Part shown: positions 20,197 through 33,668 of the stretch, piece after piece
Layout of the letters: the number at the start of each line of letters is the position of its first letter
How positions within the stretch are numbered: position 1 is the first letter of the stretch
Source: Phanerochaete sordida
Taxonomy: Eukaryota > Basidiomycota > Agaricomycetes > Polyporales > Phanerochaetaceae
Reading direction: 5' to 3'
DNA: 64,000 nt
NCBI GenBank assembly: GCA_019973155.2
Contig: BPQB01000002.1
Span: 124,001 to 188,000 of the forward strand
Program-made: the position numbers and the translations under genes
Notes under the pieces: generated by a model
Told to the model about the DNA's origin: nothing
What the model saw: only the letters and a program-made list of their open reading frames with translations
Databases searched by the model: none

Positions 20197-23100
20197 ATGG
20201 CACATACAGTCTGTTGGCCCACACAGACGTACTTCTATCCTATTGGAAGCACATCGCCCATCTCGCTTCTGCAGCATGTCCTCCCGGAAGATGACGCGCA
20301 TATCTTGCTGCTCGGCTGCGGAGACGCGAGGAATATACTGTATACGCTATACGAGGATGGGGGTTATAATACTTCCGGTGAGTATGTCCTTACCATCAAG
20401 CAGCCGACATCCTAATTTGTCGTGGTTCAGCTCGAAGAAAGCTAGATTTCACTTGCTGCGACGTCGAGCCTGCGATCCTGGGCATGTGATATTTAGACTG
20501 CAGCTGTCGTCTTGCTAACCTCCACCAGCGCGCAGTATTATCCTCTTTACTCTCATCTTCGATGGCGAGCATACCAAGAAGCCGCAAGCAGTTTGGAACA
20601 TCTTCTATCATTTCAAGCTGGACGAAACATCGCTTGCGGTCCTACACTCGCAGGTGGGAAAGCTAATGCACCACTCAGTCGACATGGTTAGTTGGCATGC
20701 CTCCGAATACTCGAAAGTTTTGGACATCGGCACCATGTTTACGCTTAGCGAGCTTCGTCGACATTGGACGCTGTACGCTGGGACGAAAACCTTCGCTTCT
20801 GAGCGCAAAGCCCATTTCAACAAGCAGTTTCGCGATGCCGTGAAGAAGACAAGCAAGTCGGCCTCTCACGTCTCTGACGCGATGATCTACCGCTCTGCCG
20901 GGCCATGCACGTTGAAAGCCATGAACTCCAGCTATGCGGCTTCTACGTCCTTTTGGGCTACAGGGACCACGTTCACCTCACAACATGATGTAGGCACTGC
21001 GACAGAGGTTAACCCGACCTTCGCCTATTCCTTCGGAGGCGAAGGATTTTCTGTGCATCAGGACACACATCCTCTGGCTGCCTTCCACCTCGCTCGCGTC
21101 TTCTCGGTCGTGGACACCAGTGCCCCGCCGACACTCGAGCAAATATATGCGGACGTCAGAACCCAATTTCGCGCTTGGTGCGACACGTTCTACACATACC
21201 TCCAGGGTTCTGCGAGTCGGCTCACGATTAGGTTCATTGTTGCCGACGCGCTGGCACTTTGCGAGGCGCTACAGCTGCAAGCCGCGCGCGCTGACCCCTC
21301 CATTTTCCCTCGCGTCTCTCCCTGGAGAGCATCCCTCATGGTACTAGACGGTCAGAGCTACTCCGCTGGTTCTGCCCCACTTAGCTTCGATGTCATCCAT
21401 ACCTCGAGCCTTGTGGACAGTCTCGGAGTCCTGAACATCGTTGTCGCGACACGGCCGCTTTTGAAACCCACCCCGTCCGCGACCTTGTACACGGAATCGC
21501 TACTGGCTTCGGGGGAGGATCCGGTCACGTCCTTTGCTGACAGCCTTTGCGGAGAAATGTCTACCATGTCGTTGCTCTTCGACCTCACTCCCACTTCCTA
21601 TCTCTCTGGGTACAACACCCAATCGAATACGCATGAGCTGATGGGGTTTCGCATCCGAAACGACGGCCTTCAGTATCAAGAGCGCGTAACTTGGAAGATC
21701 CCGTCCCAGCTGTCCCCCACACCAACTCAGGTTACTGCACTCTCCTTCGATCCATCAGACTTTGCTGCACTCGTCCTCGAAATCTACCGCAAGATGTTCG
21801 CCCACGAAGACATCGCGGCTTTTCTGCAGAAGGCCCCTACGCCTATTTCCCTACAAGCTCTCGAGCGGATCCACAACTCTCGACGCGGATTTGTCGTGCT
21901 GATGCGCAGCCTTGTGCCCCGCGTGGCGGTCGCATGGACCGAAGTTTGCGCGTTGTTCGAGCGCATGGTCGCGAACGACAGCACGCTCCTGCTCGGGCGC
22001 AGCCGCTACCAGGATCTCGTGCTTCAGCTGCACCTCGCGGGCCTGTGGTCTGTCGAGCCGCTCGCCCCGAACAGTTCGCTGCGCTTTGCGGACAAGACAC
22101 GGGGCCCCTTCCGCGACTGGTCAAATATTCCGCACGTCGTCTGCGTCGTGTTCGTCGTTCCGCGTGCGCGCTTCCAGCCGCTCGAGGACACCGGTGCGCC
22201 TGTGAATCCGCCACTCGCGGCGGAGTTCGGGACGGACGAGCTCTCCAGCTACTTCTGCTCGTTCGAACCCGCGTTTGGCACGCTCGCGATTGAGGGCGCC
22301 GGCGAGCACGCGCGGGCCATCATCACGGAGGACCCGCGCGGGAAGGCTGGGGGCGGGGATGTCGTCGTGTCGGTCTGCGTGCCGGCGTGGATACTCGTGG
22401 CACCGAACATGGCGACAATGGTGCGAGTGGTCCTCCTCAGCACGCCGTCATCATCGGTGCTCAACTCGAAGCTCGGCATGCGCATGATAGTCTACGACGC
22501 GCCGCTCGCCGACAAAACTCTCGTGCATGTCCTGCGCGAGCGTCCGACCGTCCCTGGAGGCGCCCGTGCTCTGATTCCGCAAATGCCTAGCATCGAGGCT
22601 CCGTCGGCATCTTCTGCAGTCGCGATAGGCGTAGAAGGGGAGAGGATCGACAAGATGACGAGGAGAACGGAGATTGATGACCCTGCCGCGAAGGCTGCAC
22701 TTGCCTCCAAAGAGACACCGGTCGTCGTTCATCAGGCGGGAGCCAGCGGGGTCAAGCTCTCTATCGGGACCTCGTCGCACGAGATGCTGAGCTTCCCATT
22801 CCCCGTCGACGCTGCGCATGCCAAGCTACGTGTAGCTCGCAAATCTGCATGGATAGAGGTATGACTATCTCATGCCACGATATGATCTGCCGTGACTGAC
22901 ATGCCGACACAGGTTGTTGCAGCTCCCTGTCTGCTCAGTCGTCAAGATGCACCCATGGACATTCGCTTTCCGCTCACCGTGCGAGCAGTGTCGCCCGTCC
23001 CGTGGGCGATTCATCGCGTCAACCTGGACCGGCTTCCGGCCATCAGGACAGAAAATGCGCGCGTGGAGCAAATAGACTGGATCAACACTCAGGCCTCCCT

Positions 23101-23920
23101 TGCCTTCTCCGACCGCGAGCTGCAAGCGAGGGCGAGCCACAGCTTGGACGTCCTGGGCGAGATCAAGGACTCTATCTTCACTATACTTGTATCAGCTGCC
23201 GGACTGCAGGGCCCGAAGTCGGTCGTCTTCGAGATTGTCAAGGCGCCAGGCGACATCGACACAGTCCTCTTTGTCGACAAGTTGCGCCTCGACGTGTCTG
23301 CACACTCCGTTGTCGCGGACGCCTATGTCCTTTCTCTACATACGAGCTTCTCCGCCGAGATCCAACACCTTCTGCCCTCACTTACGCGGCGCTTTCAGAT
23401 CGACATCGCGCCTGCGGAGCACTCTGCCTGGAAGTGCCTTCTGCCAAGCCTCGCCGAGCGTTGTCGCACTTGGGGGCACGCCCAAGACTGCGTGTACACC
23501 GCGCCAAGCGCGCGCATCCCGCTCTCGACCAAGTCCGACGAAGACCCGCTTTGCGGGTGCGGGCGAGGGAAGGTCGGGGACTCTTTCCGCGCGACCGCGG
23601 AGTGGGCACCCTTCGAGCCCTACGTCACGCGCATCGCGCTCAGCCCCCTGTTTGCTGTGTCCTACCTCGAGTCCGTCGGTGCGAAGCTCGAGGGTCTAGC
23701 AGGCCTCGCAGCTCGTGCCACCACTCAAGCACAAGGACAACGCTCCGCAGGCGCTGCTACGTCCGCGCAGGCAGATGCCGTTCTCTGCGGCGCGTGCGGG
23801 TCTTCTATCGTGGAAGAAAGACCTATGATCTGCAGTCGCTGCAAGAAGGTTGCGTACTGCAGCCGTGATTGCCAGAGCAAGGATTGGAAGGCTCACAAAC
23901 GGTCATGTAAAGCGGTCTAA
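20197..23920 (+). CDS. DUF4470 and MYND-finger protein 1
   Basis: Exons 20197-20377, 20431-20481, 20529-22858 and 22913-23920 give 1189 residues. The N-terminus holds the DUF4470 core (FYPIGSTSPISLLQ, ILLLGCGDARNILYTLY, LDFTCCDVEPAIL). A long middle region of unknown fold follows. The last 45 residues are a MYND zinc finger (CGACGS...CSRCKKVAYCSRDCQ...HKRSC) with all eight ligands. MYND fingers bind proline-rich peptides; DUF4470 is best known from the dynein assembly factor DNAAF3. Role here is unknown. Intron 2 (20482-20528) starts with GC (gcatgt) where the neighbour copy has gtatgt. The ATG at 20197 aligns with the starts of the three paralogues. Confidence 0.85.
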
Positions 23921-24709
23921 GCTTAGTTATAGAGGACGTACATACACGCATATCAGAATCATACTCCAAGTCGCCCGAAGGTCTCAGACAGAAGCTATCT
24001 ATAAAGTAAGTATGCATGCCGATTGGCATAGCACGTGGCAAGAATTAGTTCGAGTGCCCAGTGACCCTTCGTTATCACCTAACAACACTTGAGGCATTAT
24101 TATATTACTTCATTCGCTCGTGCAAAACACTCGCGCGACACCGACATGTGGGAACTTGAGCCTGCGCTCCGACGCTATGAGGTGCCAGGGGGGCCTCCCA
24201 TACGAGACCCCGGAGGGGATCCGTAAGTCGCGCGGCGCGGACGCGGGCACTGACGCTACCGCTCCTTGACAATAACCATCATGTTCAAGCTTGATACACA
24301 CGCCTCACACTTTGCTCGACATGGCATGGACTGCAGTGCTCTAGCCCTGTCTGCTGCGTCGCCTTCCCACCTCGGGGAGCCGTCTTACCAAGACCGCGCG
24401 ACGCGACAAAACTCCGAGCGAGGCAAGGCGAGCGAGCAGTGAGCCTACTCATCCTATTCGGGTGTTCATTGAATCATACATTCTACTTTATGAAGGCTGA
24501 AGATCCAGTAAGACTCTGCATAGATGCAGTATCAGACAAGGAACCAAGAACCATCAGCGTGTTCGTTGCAGGCAATCCACTGGCCTTACTTACGCAGACA
24601 GTACTGAACACGTGCAACGCTCGCCGCAAATGCGTTGGGGTACGAGCTGTCGTGCGAGTATTGCCTGTACATCCTCTCCCTCCCCCTCGCCGAATACCCC
24701 GCAGAGGAA
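23921..24709. other. Intergenic region between MYND genes 1 and 2
   Basis: About 790 bp; no gene seen. Confidence 0.4.
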
Positions 24710-27700
24710 ATGTCGCACTCCGTTTGTTGGCCAACGAAGATAGATTTCTATCCCATCGGCAACACGTCGCCCACCAACCTCCTGCAACACATTCCCCCGG
24801 AGAATGACGCGTGCATCCTGCTTCTTGGCTGTGGAGACCCGAGGAATATCTTGTACACTCTGTACGAGAGCGGAGGGAATCCGGCTTCTGGTGAGTACGG
24901 TCGTTCTCTTTAGCATCCGCTGTAACGTTCAACTGTGCATAGCCGAGCGAAGACTGGATTTCACTTGTTGCGACATCGAGCCTGGGATCTTAGGTATGTC
25001 CTTTTGCGAGGTGAATACCGGGTTAGAGCTAACGTTTGTCAGCGCGTAACATCCTTCTGTTCACGCTCATCGCCGAGGGCGAACATACCAAGCAGCCGCA
25101 AGTGCTCTGGAATATATTTTATCACCTTCGACTGGACAGTACCTCGCTCTCAGTGCTACACGAACATGCCGCGAAGCTCGCTGGCTCCTCTGTCAACCTC
25201 GACACCTGGCATGCTTCCACATATGCAGACTTCATTGACATCACAACCACTTCCACACTCGCGGAACTGCACCGATATTGGACCTTCTACGCTGAGACGA
25301 AGGTTTTCTTGCCCTCGCGTCGAGAGAAGTTCCGGAAGCAGTTCTTCAGCGGTATGAAGAAAGCCAGTCAGGCGAATTTCTACATCTCCGACGCGATGAT
25401 CAGCCGCTCCGCGGGACCGTGCACCGCGAAGGCAATGCAATCCAGCACCGAGGCCTCGCGAACGTTTTGGACGACTGGCACTACATTTACCTCCCAACAA
25501 GACCTCGATGCCGCGGCCAAAGTCAATCCGACGTTCGCCTACTCCTTGGAAGGCGAACGGTACGCTGTACACCCAAGCATACACCCTTTGGCCGCCTTCC
25601 ATCTCCTCCCTGTTTTCTCCGTGTCCGTTGAGAACAGTCCGCCGACACTTGGCCAGATATACGCCTCCGCCAGAGCGCAGTTTTCTGCATGGTGCGACAC
25701 ATTCTGCAAATGTCTGCGGACCCCCACGCGCACGCTCCGACTTCGATTCATTTCCGTCGAGGCTCTAGCTTTCTGCGAGGCGCTACAGCTGAAAGCTGCA
25801 TGCGCTGACCCCTTCATATTCCCCCGCATACGCCCATGGCGAGTCACTACTCTTGCACTCGACGGCAGAAGCTATACGGCAGGCTCACACCCTCTGACGT
25901 TTGATGTCATCGATACCTCCACTCTGTCGGACACCCTTGGTGTCGTGAATGTCCTCGTCGCGACCAGGCCGCTCCTCAAGCCTAGCCCATCTGCCACTTT
26001 GTACACCGAGTCTCTGCTTATGTCGGGGGAAGATCCACTCAAGGCATTCCCTGACAGCCTCTGTGGTGACACGACGACCATGTCATTGTTCTTTGATCTC
26101 TCGCCAACTTCCTGCCTCTCCGGTTACAACACACAATCTAACACCCATGAGCTGATAGCGTTCAGCATTGGGACCGACCAGCATTACCAGGAGCGCGTTA
26201 CATGGAAGATCCCGTCCTTCCTGAACAGGGCTACTAGCCATGCTCCTGTACCAGCCTTCGACATGGCGCAGCTCGCTACCCTGCTTCTCGAAGTCTACCA
26301 CAAGATGTTCGCGCATGAGGATGTTGCAGGTTCCCTCCGGAATGCGATGGCGCTATCTATAAAGACGCTCCAGGCTCTCGAGCACGTCCGCTACTGTCGA
26401 CGTAGCTTCACCGCGTTTATGCGAGGCCTCATGCAGCGTGTCTCCGTTTCCGCAGGCAGGATTGAACTCTGCGACTTGTTCGAGGTCATGGTCGCGGCCG
26501 ACACCACGCTCCTGCTTGGACCCAGCCGGCACGAGGACCTTCTGCTGCAGCTTCACCTCGCAGGGCTATGGTCCGCCGAATCACTCCTTCCAGGCAACAC
26601 GCTGCGCCTCGCGAACAAATACCGCGGCCCGTTCCGCGACTGGTCCGACGTCCCGCCCGTCGTCTGCGTCGTGTTCGTCGTCCCGCGCGCGCGCCTCCTG
26701 CCGCTCGACGACGCCGGCGCGCCCGTGAACCCGCCGCTCGCCGCCGAGTTTGGCACCGACAGGATGACGAACTACTTCTGCTCGTTTGAGCCTGCGTTCG
26801 GCACGCTCGCGATCGAGGGCGCAGGCGAGCATGCGCGCGTGGTCATCACGGAGGATCCGCGCGGCAGGGACGGCGGCGGGGACGTCGTCATCTCAGTCTG
26901 CGTCCCGGCGTGGCTCCTCGTCGCGCCCGAGATGGCGACGATGGCGCGGCTGGTGCTCATCAGCACGCCGTCAGTGACGAAGCTCAACTCGAAGTACGGC
27001 GCGCGCATGATCGTGCACGAGGTGTCGCTCGCCGATAGCAGTCTCGTACACGTCCTGCGCGAACGGCCGATCGTTCCTGGAGGCACACCTGCGGCGATAC
27101 CTTACCCGCCTAGGGTCGAACCGCCGTCGGCGGCTTTAGTTGTGAACATCAGTACGGAGGGGAATAGGGTCGACAAGATGACGAGGAGAATGGAGATACA
27201 GGAACCAACGGTCAAACGTGATCTCGCATCGAAGGACACCTCCGTCGTCATTCGCCAGGCGGGAGCCAGCGGAATCGAGCTTTCGATTGGCGTCGCGTCA
27301 CGCACGCCGCTCAGCTTTCCGTTCGTCGTCGACGCCACGCAAGCAAAGCTGCGCGTTGCGCGCAAATCATCGTGGATCGAGGTACGGCTGTTTACATTAT
27401 GGTGATGTACCGTAGCTGACCTAACGACGTAGGTCGTCGCATCTCCCTGTTCGCCCATTCGTGACGATTTGCCTGTGGAAGCTCGCTTTCCACTCACCGT
27501 CCACGCACACAGCCAGTCCTTGTGGGCAATCCACCGCGTCACCATGGATCAGCTCCCGATCCTTCAGACAGACAATGTCTCTGCGGAGCAAATCGACTGG
27601 CTCAAACTCCACGCTGTCCTTGCCATCTCCGACCGCGAAGGGGGCGCGAGAGCGAACGGCAATTCTGACATTATGGGGAAGCTCAAGGGCACTATCTTCA

Positions 27701-28446
27701 CCATCCTCGAGTGGGCCGCTGGGCTGTCGACCCAGAAAATCGCCGTCTTCGAACTGAATAACACGCCAGTTGGCATCGACACCCTCATCTTTGTCCAAAA
27801 CCTGCGCCTCGATCTGTCCGCGCACGCTGTGGTCGCGGACGCCTACGTTCTTACGCTCAGCCCAGCCCTCTTTGCCAAGATCCGCCATCTTCTCCCTCGA
27901 CTTTCGGGGTGCTCTGAGATCGACATCACTCCCGAAGAGCAGGCTGCGTGGAAATACCTGCTCCCGAGCCTCGCCGAACGCTGCCGTACCTGGATACACG
28001 CGCCTAGCTGCGAATATCGGGCGACTGGCGCGCGCATCCCGCTCTCTACTGAGTTCGCGCAGAGCCCGCTGTGTTCGTGCGGCCAGGGCAAGGTCAGCGA
28101 GTCGTTCCTTGCGAACCCGACGTGGGCACCTTTCGCGCCCTACGTCACACGCATCGCCCTCAGCCCCCTCTTCGCTGTGTCCTACCTCGAATCTGTTGGA
28201 GAAAAGCTCGAGGACCTCACAACTTGGGCACGCACCGTACGCAGAGAAGCCCAGCAGCAAGAGCAGCGTTCCGCAGGTGCCGCTGCGACCGCGCAGGAGC
28301 ATGCCATACGCTGTGGCGCGTGTGGGTCGCCCATCGCGGTAGAGAGGCCTATGGCTTGTAGCCGATGCAAGAAGGTCGCTTATTGCGGCCGCGGCTGCCA
28401 GAGCAAGGACTGGAAGGCCCACAAGCAGTCGTGCAAAGCGGCGTGA
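24710..28446 (+). CDS. DUF4470 and MYND-finger protein 2
   Basis: Exons 24710-24890, 24943-24993, 25043-27381 and 27433-28446 give 1194 residues. Exons 1 and 2 have exactly the lengths of the copy at 20197 (181 and 51 nt) and the protein is closely similar throughout. N-terminal DUF4470 core (FYPIGNTSPTNLLQ, LLLGCGDPRNILYTLY), middle blocks such as VNPTFAYSLEGE and FDLSPTSCLSGYNTQSNTHEL, C-terminal MYND finger (CGACGS...CSRCKKVAYCGRGCQ...HKQSC) with all ligands. It is a head-to-tail tandem duplicate of MYND gene 1. All four introns are GT-AG except none; the second intron here is gtatgt, which marks the GC donor of copy 1 as derived. Confidence 0.85.
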
Positions 28447-28892
28447 TCTCTAGCGCAGAGGATAAGCTCCCATCTCAGGCTTCCTCTCCGAATTGCTCGA
28501 ATCTCTCTTGCTCATGTCATCCTCGAAGGACATGTCTTCTTGGCGCCTCGCGACTGCCGTGGAACGAAAATGAACATATATCGGAGGTTCCTCGTTACCG
28601 CGCACTGTATGTCGCGACCACGTGATGTAATTAGCGTTGCGATTGTTCGTGTTCGGTTCGCGCTTGAACTTCATCCACATCCACTGCTCCCAACTCAAAG
28701 CCATCGCCACCCCTTCCGCTTACCCACACCGCTCCAACACCATCTCTCTGGCACGTTAGAGCACCCACCTGGTAGAGCTTGCGGCCAAGACGGCTAATTC
28801 GAACTCAAATCGGCGGATTCGTCACCATACGAGACCCAGTCAGTATCAACAAGATATCTTTTCTACTCGTTTGATTCTGACACACGCAAAGG
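28447..28892. other. Intergenic region before F-box gene 5
   Basis: 445 bp without a gene. A stretch near 28755-28795 has tRNA-like words but does not fold into a proper cloverleaf. Confidence 0.4.
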
Positions 28893-30590
28893 ATGCATCG
28901 ATGCCTGGAGCTCAATGAGGTTTTGCAGCGCATCGCAAGGTCCCTCGGATTTGATCCACTCTTGAAAGAACCACTTCCGAAACGTCTTTTGAACATGGCG
29001 CTCACGTGTCGCGCATTCCGGGGTCCTGCGTTGGATGAGCTATGGAGAGAACTGAAGGATATCGCTGTTTTGCTGCGTCTGTTTTCGAAACATCGTGTGG
29101 GACGGAGACACGGGAGGCTCGTGCGTATGCTACTTCATCTCGTCGAATGACAGACCTGATGCTTTTTGCAGGTGATGATATCACCTCCAACGGAAGCGGA
29201 ATGGGCTATCTTCGAAGCGTACGCTCGTCGTGTTCGTATCATCGACGTCAAAGCGAACTCCGTCGATTGGCATTCCGTCATGAAGTTTCACCCAAACAAG
29301 CAGCTCTTCCCAAACCTATCTCAAATTGGCTGTTTCTGCGACGACATGACGCGGTATCTTCCCATTCTCACTCAATCTCCAGTGAAGCGGTTGTCCTTCT
29401 CCTTCCGGACGATGCAGAATGCGAGCGCCCTCGCAGGGTGCGTCTCGACATGCGCGAAGACGTTGAACGCCCTCACTTTCATTCCTGACCCCAACACCTG
29501 CGACGATGAGGTTGCAGAATCTCTCCTTATAGCCGACATGTTCGGCCCTTTGAGGTTCCTCACCACCGTCGTCATTGGGACGCCTCATTCGAAGACACTG
29601 GATTGTCTGGGGGCGCTCTCATACCTCCGAACTCTAGAGCTCCATGTCTTCCCCATCGCCAGCCATTACAACACTGAGCCGCTCCCATTCCCTGTTCTCG
29701 TAGAGGTTACCATCAACTTCTCGAGCTCCCAGTCGCTTGACGCGATAGCGCGCCTCCTTGGGCGAGTAGACGGACCGAAACTCCAAGGTATCCATGTCCT
29801 TCCTACCCAAAAGATCCCACGCAGAAACTCGGAGCAATTGATGGATTGTAGCGGCGTTAACGAAGTCATCTCCCAGGTCGGTAAATTCGCTGAGCTGTCG
29901 CTCCTTGAGTTCGATACCGTAGAAGAGGTCTGGGACGTTCCCGAAGGCGGTCGCACTCTTCTTCAGCACCTGTTGCCCCTTCGCCGCATGGCACAACTCC
30001 ACTTGTCCCGGATCGAGTTCCGTCTGGAAGTGTCAGACCTGAAGGACATTGTCGAGGCCTGGCCCAATCTATGGTCGCTCCATCTAGGCGAACGCGTCGC
30101 CCACAACCCATCCCGCCCTCCGCCGACAACCCAGCTCGAAGACCTCCTCATTCTCGCCGACCGCTGTCCCAGGCTCAACACCATCGGGCTCCTCGTTGCC
30201 GTTGACCCAGAAAGAACGTATGACGAGCAGAGGCCGCCCTTTGGACAGTCGAAGTCAGGCGCAAGCGCGCTATGTCTCGGACCCCTGGAGAAAGGCGACT
30301 ACTATGGGGCCGCGGCCTTCCTGGCATCCGTGTTCCCGCGCGGCGAAGTCGTCGGACAGTGGGACCTCGACGAGAGTGATTCGTGGAGCGAAGTTTCGTA
30401 TCATGGCGACGACCGTGGCCCCGGTAGTGCCCTGGACAACCTCTACGAGACGATTAAAATTATCACTGGACAAATGGCGAGAGTGGGCCTTCACCATGAT
30501 AATTCATGCGAAGACTGCGAGTATTGTTCTCTACGTCGGTATCTCTTTCATCATTCGGCTATTGGAAGCTCACCGTCGTATGTGCTGTAG
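28893..30590 (+). CDS. F-box/LRR-type protein 5
   Basis: Exons 28893-29120 and 29172-30590 (51 nt intron, gtgcgt...cag, phase 0) give 548 residues. It opens MHRCLELNEVLQRIARSL, then the F-box-like segment MALTCRAFRGPALDELW. Exon 2 starts VMISPPTEAEWAIFEAYARRVR, the family's post-intron block, followed by leucine-rich repeats. It shares the closing motif PPFGQSKSGASAL and FLASVFP with the neighbour at 31179 (PPYGQSTSRVREL, FLSNVFP), so these two are sister copies. The C-terminal 40 residues contain four cysteines (CEDCEYC) not seen in the paralogues. Confidence 0.8.
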
Positions 30591-31178
30591 TATCGGACGA
30601 CGAGGACGTTTTGCTGGACGATCTTTCGGACTGAATCGCCTGTTCGGAGATGGTGGGCTTCACGCACTGCAGTCGCCGTAGTACATCCGCTTTTTCGTGT
30701 GCTTCTGCCCGCATCTTCATCATATCATAAATGCCCGTCCATACCTGCTTGCGACAATTCATTCTTATATTGCGTTGGTATCGGCGCTGCGCAGGGCAGC
30801 CTTGCTCGGAAGGCCGAGCGCAAAGTGTGCGACAGAAGGATGTCACATGACTTCCCGACCGTCGCGAACGCGGTCATGTTCGCTTCGCGCTTTGCCCTCG
30901 AACCACAACCTAACCCTCTGCTCCCCAGCAATATTTTCAACTCCTTCTTCCACCATTTACTCTACAACTGTGGAGGCCTGGAAGATATCGTGACGAGGTC
31001 TAGCATTGTTCTGGAGGGTGGTTCGTTGGCGCGAACTCAGAGCACTCGTGTGGAGGACTGGAGGTCCGCAGAACCAGGCAGCACGCTGAGAATTTGGAGC
31101 TGAGGGGCTGCGAAAGTATGTTTGGCTCATTTCCAATGTTTGTAATGAGTAAGCTTGTGCTGACTTCGCACAGCAGCC
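30591..31178. other. Intergenic region between F-box genes 5 and 6
   Basis: 588 bp; no gene recognised. Confidence 0.4.
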
Positions 31179-32790
31179 ATGCATCGTTGCCTGCAGGTCG
31201 CGGACATCGTCTACACAGTAGCGCGCCATATCGAGGGCGATGCGTTCGGTTACAGGAATAAGGGCTGCATGCCGGATCTTCTGCGGATGGCACTCGCATG
31301 CCGCTCATTTTGCGAACCCGCGCTGGCGAGACTTTGGAGGCATTTGGACGACCTGGCCGTCCTCGCACGCACTCTCCCTGCAGAGATGCTCAAGGAACGT
31401 AAAGGAAGGCTGGTGAGTGTTCCTAAAATAGCCGTAATCATCATTTTCTCACTCTGCCGTGTAGGCTCTGGTGCGCTCGCCGTCAAAGGCACAATGGGTA
31501 GCCTTTGAGCGGTTCGCAAGATACATACGAACCGTCCACCAGGAGCTTGACTCGGTCGACTGGAACTCGATTGCCGCTCGGTATCCTGGCGATCAACTCC
31601 TTCCTAGTCTTCGCTGTTTCCATTCTCTCTCCGACACCCTATCCCAATATCTGCCGATATTCGTACGACCGCCCCTCGTTCAGTTATATGTGGAGGTGAA
31701 GTCCATTCGGACAGTGGACATTGTCATTGAATGCGTATCGTCGTGCGCGAAGGACCTCGAGATGTTCGTCCTGCAGGTTCAAGAGGTGGACGTCATGACG
31801 CGCTATATCCCGGAGTCGCAGGAGCTGGCGGAGGTCATGCTATCTATGGAGTCGCTTTTCCTTTGCGCTGCGGGAGCTATTCCGCCAAGAACGCTGGAGT
31901 ATCTCGGGTCACTCTCCACTCTGACACGATTCGAGATTGAAGTTCCCCGTGACATACCACTTGCTCCGCTTCCCTTCCTGGCCCTCGAGGTTCTCACTAT
32001 TCAGTACGGGGAGTGGCTTCCAGCCACGATCGCCACGCTTCTCGAACGGATCTCTGCTCCCAACCTAATCGAACTCCATATATACGAAGACGGCATTTCT
32101 GAGTTAGAAGGACCGAACGACATGCACATAACCTCATCCGAGATTTGCGATATCTTGACTCCGGTCGAGAAGTTTGCACAGCTCCGCCAGTTTCACTTCT
32201 TCACCCACATGATCGTCTGGGAACTTCCAGAGGGCGGTCTTCAGACGCTGAAGCCCTTGATCGCCCTCCGAGAACTCGAGCACATATGGATCAAGGACAT
32301 GGACTTCATGCTGCGCAAATCCGACTTCGAGGCTCTCGCCGACGCATGGCCAGAGATGCGCTACCTGCGCCTCGGAGACGGCGTTCCAGAGAAACTCGAG
32401 ATGCCCGAGCCCATGACTCCCCTTGCCGACCTCGCCGTCTTCGCAGACCACTTCCCGCGCCTCGAGATGCTCGGTCTGCGCGTCTTCATACCCAGGGAGG
32501 GGTGGTGTAAGAAGATCGGTCCTCCGTACGGGCAGTCGACTTCGCGCGTCCGGGAGCTGTCACTCAGTGGATTGGTCGGTCACCGCCGCGACTGGCGTAT
32601 ATCTGCGGCATTCTTGTCGAATGTATTCCCGCACGCCGCGCTCTGCAATCCTGAAAGTGAGGGCACTGATGAGGATAGGGCAGAGGGCGATACCCCGCGT
32701 CGTGCCCGGGACATGATGAACAAGACGATGAAACTTCTTGGGCAGCTGATGAACCAAGCCGGTGTGCGGCCGCCGGCTGCCTCTGCTTGA
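31179..32790 (+). CDS. F-box/LRR-type protein 6
   Basis: Exons 31179-31412 and 31465-32790 (52 nt intron, gtgagt...tag, phase 0) give 519 residues. It starts MHRCLQVADIVYTVARHI and carries MALACRSFCEPALARLW as its F-box-like segment. After the intron comes SPSKAQWVAFERFARYIR, then leucine-rich repeats and a conserved KSDFEALADAWPEMRYLRLGD block. Intact by every sign visible. Sister of the gene just upstream. Confidence 0.8.
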
Positions 32791-32888
32791 ACGATCGTCT
32801 GGTGAGCGTAGGCCGGCCTCGTCCATTCGCCGTTTGCTGATTAGAGGCTTAGCAAGGGCCATGTATTTTCGACGTGGATGATGTGCGA

Positions 32889-33668
32889 TCATGCTCCGCG
32901 AGTTTTGTGGCTTGTGACGTCGAGGCGCAGATCCGCAATGAAGGAGTGTATCGTGCTGTAGACCATGAGTGCGAGTCGGAGGAGTATATCATCTTGGGGC
33001 GTAACGTCGGGCACGTCATCACTGAATACAAGAGGCTTGCGGAGTGAGTGCCCTGGAAAACAACCGAGTGGCGGTTGCATATTATTGGTCCGCGGTAGGC
33101 CATGGAATGGAGTACGAGGACTTGTGATGTTTGTCGAGCGACTTGCTGCGGAGCCATGCGCTGTGTGCTCTGACCCCACATAGACCCGGATAGATTCAAT
33201 GTAGGGAAATGAGGACTGGGAGAGAAGATGTAGGATGCGATGGGCCCATGGAGGCGAAGAGGAGGGAATGTTCAAGTAGATATTAACCTCCCGCACAAGC
33301 TGTCCGATGTGCCATCCCATTGTTTTGATCCTGGTAAACCGAAGCAGAAGGTCTGCATCTTGTCCCGAGCGGAGCTGAATATCTTCGAAGATAGCTTGGC
33401 GCATATAGTAGGCCCAGTATCGGCATACAAGGCAGATCATCCCCAGACCCCGCTTCTCCTTCTTGCGCGTGTCCTGCCCGACGCGAAAATCCGACGGAGC
33501 TTCGTCGCCGATGAACCATCTAAACAGCTCCTGCGGCAGACGATGGGCAGCTAAAGAGGGCTGGGGCTTGCTCTCCACCAGCGTTCAGCGGACTAGGTAT
33601 ACGTTTGGCATTGGGGGTGGCGGCATACTCACTGGAATATTGGAAACACCAGTGGTTGCGCGGTACAT
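32889..33668 (-). CDS. Short F-box protein of a different type
   Basis: Exons 33668-33633 and 33572-32889 (60 nt intron, gtgagt...gag) give 239 residues. The F-box is the classic LP-x-E-L kind (HRLPQELFRWFIGDEA) with CLVCRYWAYYMRQAIFEDIQL, unlike the MHRC family around it. This common fungal group is usually over 400 residues, so the protein looks truncated after the first half. The start is a compromise: the long open frame lacks an ATG upstream of the F-box, and an ATG 90 bases upstream joins in frame through the proposed intron. It converges on the gene at 31179 with under 100 bp between stops. Confidence 0.55.

Noticed and set aside
28750..28800. tRNA-like words (GGTAGAGC, TTCGAAC)
   Set aside because: No acceptor stem or cloverleaf could be drawn.
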